64,000 bases of DNA from an uncultured Bacteroidota bacterium (GTDB lineage Bacteria > Bacteroidota > Bacteroidia > Flavobacteriales > Flavobacteriaceae): contig CACIHJ010000001.1 in assembly GCA_902586435.1 (NCBI GenBank), positions 124,001 through 188,000 of the forward strand, given 5' to 3'. Numbering within the stretch: position 1 is the stretch's first letter; every line of letters begins with the position of its first letter. Positions 57,678-64,000 of the stretch are shown one piece after another. The notes below the pieces were generated by a model. That model saw only the letters and a program-made list of their open reading frames with translations. It had not been told where the DNA came from and ran no database searches. A program made the translations under genes and the position numbers.

Positions 57678-58889
57678 TTAGTCAAACAAATTTAGTATTT
57701 GATTTCTTCTTTTATATTGCGAGAAAGCATTATTATAAAAAATTCTACCATTTTCACCCATTGCATTTAATTCTTCAGAGCTATGCTGTGCCATTATTTT
57801 TATTTGATTAGCTAACTCTATATAATCTCCATTTTCCTCCACTATTCCACATTTTGATTGTTTTATAATGTTTGCCCCTTCCCCTTCTAGAACTCCAATA
57901 ACTGGTTTTTTCATAGCTAAATATGACTGCAGTTTTGCAGGTATAGTTTTAGCAAAAACATGATTTTTTCTAAGCGATAGAAACATAGCATTAGCTAGTT
58001 TAGCATAACTTGGAATTTCAGAAACTTTCACCTGGTTTTTAAATAGGCAGACATCCTTCAAATTGTTTTTTTCCAAATTAGATTCTAATTCTTTTTTAAA
58101 TCTTCCTCCTCCAATAAAAACCCAATAAATTTGTTCATCTTTTAATTGTTTTATAGTCTTGATTAAATCATTAAAGTTTTGTGCTTCACCTATATTACCA
58201 GTATACATAATTATAAACTTATTTTTAGGAATATTTATTAAAGTCTCTTTATCATTTATATTTTTCTCAATATCATACTCTGCCCAATTTGGGAAATATA
58301 TGACTTCGCCTTTATGCCTTTTTTCAATTATATCTCTAAATCCTTCAGAGGCAATTAATATCTTGTCATAGAATGAATATATAAACTTTACAACTTTGGA
58401 TATCTGAGATAAGATTAACTTAGAATTAACAACATTCATAGCTTCTAAAGTCTCAGGCCAGATATCTAGATCCCATAGATATTTTTTAGTTTTCTTATAA
58501 AAGAAAGAATATATTATTGGATGAATTGCAATTAAAATTGGACTTGTATGGTGAACAAAAATATAATCGTATTTCTTTTTAAACAATAAGTAAATTGTAA
58601 AAAAGAAAGTTGATATAAAATAACTTAAGTAGTTTAGAACTAGCATAAAGTAATTTCCATTTCCTCTAGGAATTAAAGGCAATCTGTTTACAACCACATT
58701 CTCCTTATAATTTGTTTTAAAGATAGACTGAAGACCATAACCTTTATAATATTTTCCTGATGGATAATTTGGGATTCCAGTTATAACTCTTATTGTATGA
58801 CCTTCTTCTGAAAGCCAATCAACAATTTCATTAACTTTAAATTGTTCTGGGTAAAAATGATTTGTATAAATTAGGATTCTTTTTGCCAA
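57678..58889 (-). CDS. Glycosyltransferase family 4 (WbuB-like)
   Basis: RILIYTNHFYPEQFKVNEIVDWLSEEGHTIRVITGIPNYPSGKYYKGYG, MYTGNIGEAQNFNDLIKTI, AKLQSYLAMKKPVIG. Confidence 0.87.
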   Translation of the reverse strand: MAKRILIYTNHFYPEQFKVNEIVDWLSEEGHTIRVITGIPNYPSGKYYKGYGLQSIFKTNYKENVVVNRLPLIPRGNGNYFMLVLNYLSYFISTFFFTIYLLFKKKYDYIFVHHTSPILIAIHPIIYSFFYKKTKKYLWDLDIWPETLEAMNVVNSKLILSQISKVVKFIYSFYDKILIASEGFRDIIEKRHKGEVIYFPNWAEYDIEKNINDKETLINIPKNKFIIMYTGNIGEAQNFNDLIKTIKQLKDEQIYWVFIGGGRFKKELESNLEKNNLKDVCLFKNQVKVSEIPSYAKLANAMFLSLRKNHVFAKTIPAKLQSYLAMKKPVIGVLEGEGANIIKQSKCGIVEENGDYIELANQIKIMAQHSSEELNAMGENGRIFYNNAFSQYKRRNQILNLFD

Positions 58890-60016
58890 ACTACTCTGTT
58901 TACAAAATCAATATGAGATAATATGATTCTTTCAATTTTTAAAGAAACATTAGAAATATTATAATCTGAGACTAAATTGATATTCCTTTGTTTACCTGTA
59001 GTTTGGTTTTCAAGAATTTTAATTCCCTGTAAAATTCGTTCAATTTTAAGTCCAGTTACTACAACTGAAGTCTCTTCAACAGCTTCAGGTCTTTCATGTG
59101 ATTCTCTAATATTCAATGCTCTGAAATTAAGAATTGACGATTCCTCAAATATTGTACCACTGTCAGATAGCACAACAAAAGACTCAATTTGTAATTTATT
59201 ATAGTCAATAAATCCCAGGGGCTCAATAAAATGCACGAGATCATTTACCTTTAGTTTACTTTTATTATATATTTTTTTTGTTCTCGGATGAATTGGAAAA
59301 ATAATTGGCATTTTATATTTTTTGGATAATTCATTTAAAGATTCTATTAGCATTCTAAAGTTTTTTTCATTATCTACATTCTCTTCTCTATGGCAAGAAA
59401 TTAAAAAATACTTACCTGATGTGAGTTTTAACTTCTTTAATATTTTTGAATTATTAATATCCTTCTTGTGAGAATTTAATACTTCAAACATAGGAGATCC
59501 AATTTTTATTGTTCTATCTGGATGAAGTCCCTCGTTAAGAAGATAATCCCTTGCAATAGAACTATATGTTAAGTTAATGTCTGCAATATGATCTACAATT
59601 TTTCTGTTTGTTTCTTCTGGAACTCTTTGATCAAAGCATCTATTTCCAGCTTCATAATGGAATATGGGAATTTTTTTCTTTTTTGCTGCTATTGCAGATA
59701 AACAACTATTTGTATCACCAAGAATTAATATTGCGTCAGGGTTTAAGTCATCTAATACACTATCAATTTTAATTAAAATTTTTCCAATTGTCTTTGACGG
59801 AGAATTATCAGCAGCTTCCAGAAATATATCTGGTTTTGATATTTTTAAATCTTTAAAAAAAACTTCATTTAAATTATAGTCATAATTTTGACCTGTATGA
59901 ACTAAAGTGTGCTGAATTGATTTTGACTTATTTAGCCTATTAATAATACTTGATAAACGGATTATTTCAGGTCTTGTCCCTACGATGGTTAATAAATGGA
60001 TTTTTTTCGAACTCAT
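58871..60016 (-). CDS. Non-hydrolysing UDP-N-acetylglucosamine 2-epimerase (CapG/FnlC/WecB family)
   Basis: TIVGTRPEIIRLSSII, LILGDTNSCLSA, PIFHYEAGNRCFDQRVPEETNRKIVDHIADINLTYS, SCHREENVDNEKNF, LSDSGTIFEESS. Confidence 0.93.
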   Translation of the reverse strand: MSSKKIHLLTIVGTRPEIIRLSSIINRLNKSKSIQHTLVHTGQNYDYNLNEVFFKDLKISKPDIFLEAADNSPSKTIGKILIKIDSVLDDLNPDAILILGDTNSCLSAIAAKKKKIPIFHYEAGNRCFDQRVPEETNRKIVDHIADINLTYSSIARDYLLNEGLHPDRTIKIGSPMFEVLNSHKKDINNSKILKKLKLTSGKYFLISCHREENVDNEKNFRMLIESLNELSKKYKMPIIFPIHPRTKKIYNKSKLKVNDLVHFIEPLGFIDYNKLQIESFVVLSDSGTIFEESSILNFRALNIRESHERPEAVEETSVVVTGLKIERILQGIKILENQTTGKQRNINLVSDYNISNVSLKIERIILSHIDFVNRVVWQKES

Positions 60017-60030
60017 AACTATTGACAAAA

Positions 60031-61143
60031 TTAAACATTTTCTAGATAGGTGTCAGAAGCGTCTTCCTGATAGTGCTCATTTATCCAAAAAATAGTGATT
60101 AAATCTTCATCACCTATATTTTCAATATTATGTGTATACCATATTGGCATATCAACATATGAAGGTGATGACCCATCTAATAAAAATTCGATTTTTTCAT
60201 CTGAAATGACTTCTCTTAATTGAATTTTTGCTTTACCTTTAATTACTGAAAATCTCTCAACTTTTCTTGTGTGAAAATGATTGCCCCTTATTTCCCCCTT
60301 CTTAGTTATTGAATAAGAAGTTTGACCTTGAGAAAAAGTTCGCATTAGTTCTGCAAATAGCCCTCTATCATCTTCAAAAGATTTATATTTTTTTGGATAA
60401 AAATTTTTAAAATCTATATAAGAAACAAAAGAATTGAAAAGGCATAGATTAAAATAGGAGTCAAGATTTGGGATATTACCCTTTTTAATGTAAATATCGC
60501 TAAACTCATTAAGTTTCTTTAATATATCACTTACTGAATAATCAGATACAATTCTACTAGCTATATCTACAGAATTATTTTTATCTAAAATCTTAATTAT
60601 CTCATCAATAAAATCTCCAATATAAATCAAAGATACTTTCTTGTCATCCTCTACTATTGGTTTCTTTCCATCAATTATCATAGATGAAAATGTAGCTATA
60701 AATGAGTTGTAATTAGGTTTACCAAATGGACCAAATATATTTGGTGTGACAAGACCATAAAACAAATAATCTAATTTGTTAGATTGTTCGATGAATTTTA
60801 ACCTTGCATTTTTTTTTGCATTACCATATAATGTTCCTGACTCTTCTTGAATTGATGATGTAAAAAGTAATTTTCCGTTAAACTGAACCTTATCTAGAGC
60901 CAAACATAATAAATCATTTATTTGATTATTTTTTTTAAAAACTTCTTCTTCATTAATATCTCTGTTAACGCCTGCAAAGTGAAAGATAATATCATTAGGT
61001 GAAATCTTGCTAATTAAATGATCGACTGATTCAAAATCAGCTCTAGTTAAAAACTCAATATCATAATCATGTTCTTTGCACTTTAATTTTCGCAGTAAAT
61101 GTTTTCCTACAAATCCGTTATGTCCTGAAATTAATATTTTCAA
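60031..61143 (-). CDS. UDP-2-acetamido-2,6-dideoxy-hexos-4-ulose reductase (CapF/FnlB-like: SDR + C-terminal cupin)
   Basis: ILISGHNGFVGKHLLRKL, IIFHFAGVNRD, then cupin GQTSYSITKKGEIRGNHFHTRKVERFSVIKGKAKIQLREV. Confidence 0.92.
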   Translation of the reverse strand: MKILISGHNGFVGKHLLRKLKCKEHDYDIEFLTRADFESVDHLISKISPNDIIFHFAGVNRDINEEEVFKKNNQINDLLCLALDKVQFNGKLLFTSSIQEESGTLYGNAKKNARLKFIEQSNKLDYLFYGLVTPNIFGPFGKPNYNSFIATFSSMIIDGKKPIVEDDKKVSLIYIGDFIDEIIKILDKNNSVDIASRIVSDYSVSDILKKLNEFSDIYIKKGNIPNLDSYFNLCLFNSFVSYIDFKNFYPKKYKSFEDDRGLFAELMRTFSQGQTSYSITKKGEIRGNHFHTRKVERFSVIKGKAKIQLREVISDEKIEFLLDGSSPSYVDMPIWYTHNIENIGDEDLITIFWINEHYQEDASDTYLENV

Positions 61144-61155
61144 TAGAACTATTGA

Positions 61156-62157
61156 TTAATTTTTTAAATCCTCTTTAATTTCTGGCAAACTAAGAAGTAA
61201 TGTTTTCATCTCGTGAATATCCAGTAATTTGGTATTATTAGAATTGTATTCTTGGTTTGAAGAATCATTATAACCTTCTGAGAAATATTTATCATAATTC
61301 AAGTCCCTATCATCTGGCAATATTTGATAATACTCTCCAAGATCCTTAGCTTTAGACATCTCCTCTTTGGTAAGGAGAGTTTCATACATTTTTTCTCCAT
61401 GTCTAATCCCAATAGTTTTTATTTTAGACTTACTGCCATAAATTTCTATCAATGCTTTAGCTAATGTCATTATTGAGGCTGCAGGAGATTTCTGAACAAA
61501 AATATCTCCATTCTGACCATGTTTAAATGCAAAAAGAACAAGATCAACTGCATGGTTGAGATCCATCATATATCTTGTCATATCTGGGTGTGTTATAGTA
61601 ATATCTTTTTTATTTTTAATTTGATCAATAAATAATGGAATCACCGAACCTCTTGAGGCCATAACATTTCCAAATCTTGTACCACAAAATATTGACTTTT
61701 TACTATCAAGATATTTAGAGTTAGCAACCATAACCTTCTCCATCAAACCTTTTGTCATTCCCATCGCGTTAACAGGATAAACAGCTTTATCAGTACTTAA
61801 CACTACAACCTTCTTAACATCTTTTTCAATTGCAGCTTCTAAAACGTTGTTAGTTCCCAATATATTGGTTTTAACTGCTTCCAAAGGGAAAAACTCACAT
61901 GAAGGGACTTGTTTTAAAGCAGCAGCATGAAAAATGTAATCAATATTTTTAACAACCTTTGAAAGAGATGATATGTCTCTTATATCTCCAATATAGAACT
62001 TAACTTTAGAGGAATTAATAGATTTTCTTAAATCATCTTGCTTTTTCTCATCTCTTGAGAAAATTCTAATTTCATCAAATTGACTGTTACTTATATGTTT
62101 ATCAAGTAAGGCCTTGCCAAATGAACCTGTACCTCCAGTAATTAATAACTTACTCAT
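61156..62157 (-). CDS. UDP-GlcNAc 4,6-dehydratase/epimerase (CapE/FnlA-like)
   Basis: LLITGGTGSFGKALLDKHI, EIRIFSRDEKKQDDLRKS, YIFHAAALKQVPSCEFFPLEAVKTNILGTNNV, VVLSTDKAVYPVNAMGMTK. Confidence 0.94.
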   Translation of the reverse strand: MSKLLITGGTGSFGKALLDKHISNSQFDEIRIFSRDEKKQDDLRKSINSSKVKFYIGDIRDISSLSKVVKNIDYIFHAAALKQVPSCEFFPLEAVKTNILGTNNVLEAAIEKDVKKVVVLSTDKAVYPVNAMGMTKGLMEKVMVANSKYLDSKKSIFCGTRFGNVMASRGSVIPLFIDQIKNKKDITITHPDMTRYMMDLNHAVDLVLFAFKHGQNGDIFVQKSPAASIMTLAKALIEIYGSKSKIKTIGIRHGEKMYETLLTKEEMSKAKDLGEYYQILPDDRDLNYDKYFSEGYNDSSNQEYNSNNTKLLDIHEMKTLLLSLPEIKEDLKN

Positions 62158-62245
62158 AAAATCAGTGTGATAACAAATATATTGATAATATTTTTATATT
62201 TATTGCTATTGAAGGGAATTATCAAGGCCCAAAATACTATAATTA

Positions 62246-63055
62246 ATGAAAAAAATAGTCTTATTAACTGGAAATGAGTTAAGGCATAATTACTTGATCA
62301 AATATATTGCCAGTCAGCCTGGAATTAATGTATTAGCAGCATTTTCAGAATCTTCATCAGGTAATATTGTTGAGTTAGTAAATAAGGAGGGAAAAAATTC
62401 TTTAAGAGCTGAACATCTTAATGCAAGAAGTGAAACTGAGAAGGATTTTTTTCAACTTTATTGCGAAGAACAAAAAAATAGTATCAATATAATTGATATA
62501 CACCGAGGAGAGATTAATAATAGTGATCATGTAGAGTATATAGTAAAATTAAATCCTGATTTAATTGTTTCATATGGTTGTTCAATAATTAAATCTGATC
62601 TGCTTAATGTCTTTAAAGGAAGATTCGTGAATATTCATCTAGGTTTATCTCCTTATTATAGAGGTGCGGGAACCAATTTTTGGCCTATAGTTAATAATGA
62701 GCTTTCCTTGGTAGGCACTACATTTATGCACATAGATGAAGGCATAGATACTGGTGACGTCATACACCAGATAAGGGCAAAGATATACCCCTTTGATAAT
62801 ATTCATTCTATTGGTAATAGACTTATAAGAGATTCTGTTAAGGCATGTTCTGGATTAATTAAAAACTTTGATAAAGTTGACTCTAGTAAAACCCTAAAAG
62901 GGATGTATTCAGAAGAGAAAGTATACAAAAAAAATGATTTTAGTGAAGAATCCATAAAACTTGCAAATCATAATTTAGATCAAAAAATTAAAGACTATCT
63001 AGCTAATAAAGCATCTATAGACCAAAATTTTCCTTTAACTGTATTAGATTTTTAA
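62246..63055 (+). CDS. Formyltransferase family protein (Met-tRNA/sugar N-formyltransferase-like)
   Basis: VNIHLGLSPYYRGAGTNFWPIVNNELSLVGTTFMHIDEGIDTGDVIHQ. Confidence 0.88.
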   Translation: MKKIVLLTGNELRHNYLIKYIASQPGINVLAAFSESSSGNIVELVNKEGKNSLRAEHLNARSETEKDFFQLYCEEQKNSINIIDIHRGEINNSDHVEYIVKLNPDLIVSYGCSIIKSDLLNVFKGRFVNIHLGLSPYYRGAGTNFWPIVNNELSLVGTTFMHIDEGIDTGDVIHQIRAKIYPFDNIHSIGNRLIRDSVKACSGLIKNFDKVDSSKTLKGMYSEEKVYKKNDFSEESIKLANHNLDQKIKDYLANKASIDQNFPLTVLDF

Positions 63056-63057
63056 TT

Positions 63058-63987
63058 ATGAGAGCAGTTATGTATCACTATGTTAGGCCAAAAGACAATA
63101 GGTTTCCAGGATTATTCAGACATGATATAAAAGATTTTATTAAACAGCTTGATTATTTTGACAAAAAATTTGGTTTTATATCTAGAGAAGGCTTTATTAA
63201 TTCTATAAAAAATCAGGAAACAAGAAAAGGGGTTATTCTAACTTTTGATGATGGACTAATATGCCATTATAAATATGTTTTTCAAGAACTTAAAAAAAGA
63301 AAACTATGGGGTATTTTTTTTATACCTACTCTTCCTTTTGAGGAATCAAAAATATTAGATGTACATAGAATCCATATTCTAATTTCAAGAATAGATTCCA
63401 AAACTATTTGTGATTATTTGAATGAAATATCAATTCAAAAGCTATTTGAAGAAGATAAAATTGAAGAGTTTAAAGAACTTACATATTGGAATCAAACAAA
63501 TGACATGTACACCCTATTAGTGAAACGAATATTAAATTATTTTTTAAAATACAAATATAGAGAAGGCGTGATTGATGATTTATTTAAAACTTTTATCAAA
63601 GAAAAAATTAGTTTGGATCAAATATACTTGAGTATGGAGAACTTGAAGGAGATGAAATCTGAAGGAATGGTTATAGGAAGTCACACTAAGACTCATAAGG
63701 TCTTGTCAAAATTAAATATAGCTTCTCAAGAAAAAGAAATCAGTAAATCTTTTGATTTTTTAAATAATGGTTTGGGAAAAATGGATATTAAAACATTCTG
63801 TTACCCTTATGGAGGATTCCATAGTTTCAATGAACATACAGAAAAAATTTTAGATGATTATAATGTCGATTGTTCTTTTAATGTTGAAAAAAGAGATATA
63901 ACAATAACTGATATTAGTAATAGACCACAAGCACTGCCAAGATATGATTGTAATCAGCTTAAGTTTGGCAAAACCTTGAATGACTAA
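63058..63987 (+). CDS. Polysaccharide deacetylase family protein
   Basis: RAVMYHYVRPKDNRFPGLFRHDIKDFIKQLDYF, GVILTFDDGLICHYKYVF, VIGSHTKTHKVLSKL, TFCYPYGGFHSFN (NodB-like motifs). Confidence 0.92.
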   Translation: MRAVMYHYVRPKDNRFPGLFRHDIKDFIKQLDYFDKKFGFISREGFINSIKNQETRKGVILTFDDGLICHYKYVFQELKKRKLWGIFFIPTLPFEESKILDVHRIHILISRIDSKTICDYLNEISIQKLFEEDKIEEFKELTYWNQTNDMYTLLVKRILNYFLKYKYREGVIDDLFKTFIKEKISLDQIYLSMENLKEMKSEGMVIGSHTKTHKVLSKLNIASQEKEISKSFDFLNNGLGKMDIKTFCYPYGGFHSFNEHTEKILDDYNVDCSFNVEKRDITITDISNRPQALPRYDCNQLKFGKTLND

Positions 63988-64000
63988 ATGTTAGACTTTA

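Noticed and set aside
63988-64000. Possible next CDS starting ATG TTA GAC TTT at the right edge
   Set aside because: Only four codons are visible; cannot be supported.
1-64000. tRNA, rRNA, transposase, prophage or defence-system genes
   Set aside because: Intergenic gaps are too short and no cloverleaf, IS, integrase, nuclease/toxin or restriction-type protein was recognised on either strand.

Overview
This is an AT-rich, densely coded bacterial window with almost no long intergenic space. It looks like a marine or streamlined Flavobacteriia-type Bacteroidota, inferred from TAnnTTTG promoters, the SUF operon order, TonB receptors and DUF1080/GMC genes. Housekeeping blocks: sufBCDSE plus a DUF59 gene, rplM-rpsI-rpsB-tsf, rplU-rpmA, aspS, polA, gmk-nadD, greA, ahcY, thiL, and a TolC/HlyD/RND efflux operon. 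Accessory blocks: (i) a putative 3-keto-glycoside catabolic locus (GMC oxidoreductase + subunit 3, two sugar isomerases, nucleoside/sugar permease, Gfo/Idh/MocA, tandem DUF1080); (ii) a His/Asp-rich putative metal-uptake locus that includes an unlisted 40-aa His-rich lipoprotein; (iii) a TPP-riboswitch-controlled TonB receptor next to PnuC and a NadR-like kinase; (iv) a DUF4956 / CotH-beta-helix / VTC / metallophosphoesterase cassette; (v) a NodU-type carbamoyltransferase / SGNH-like / DUF5989-like / SxtJ-like cassette; (vi) a surface-polysaccharide cluster with CapEFG-type UDP-L-FucNAc genes. I saw no rRNA, tRNA, CRISPR array or transposase. All family calls come from reading the translated sequences. 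No database search was run.
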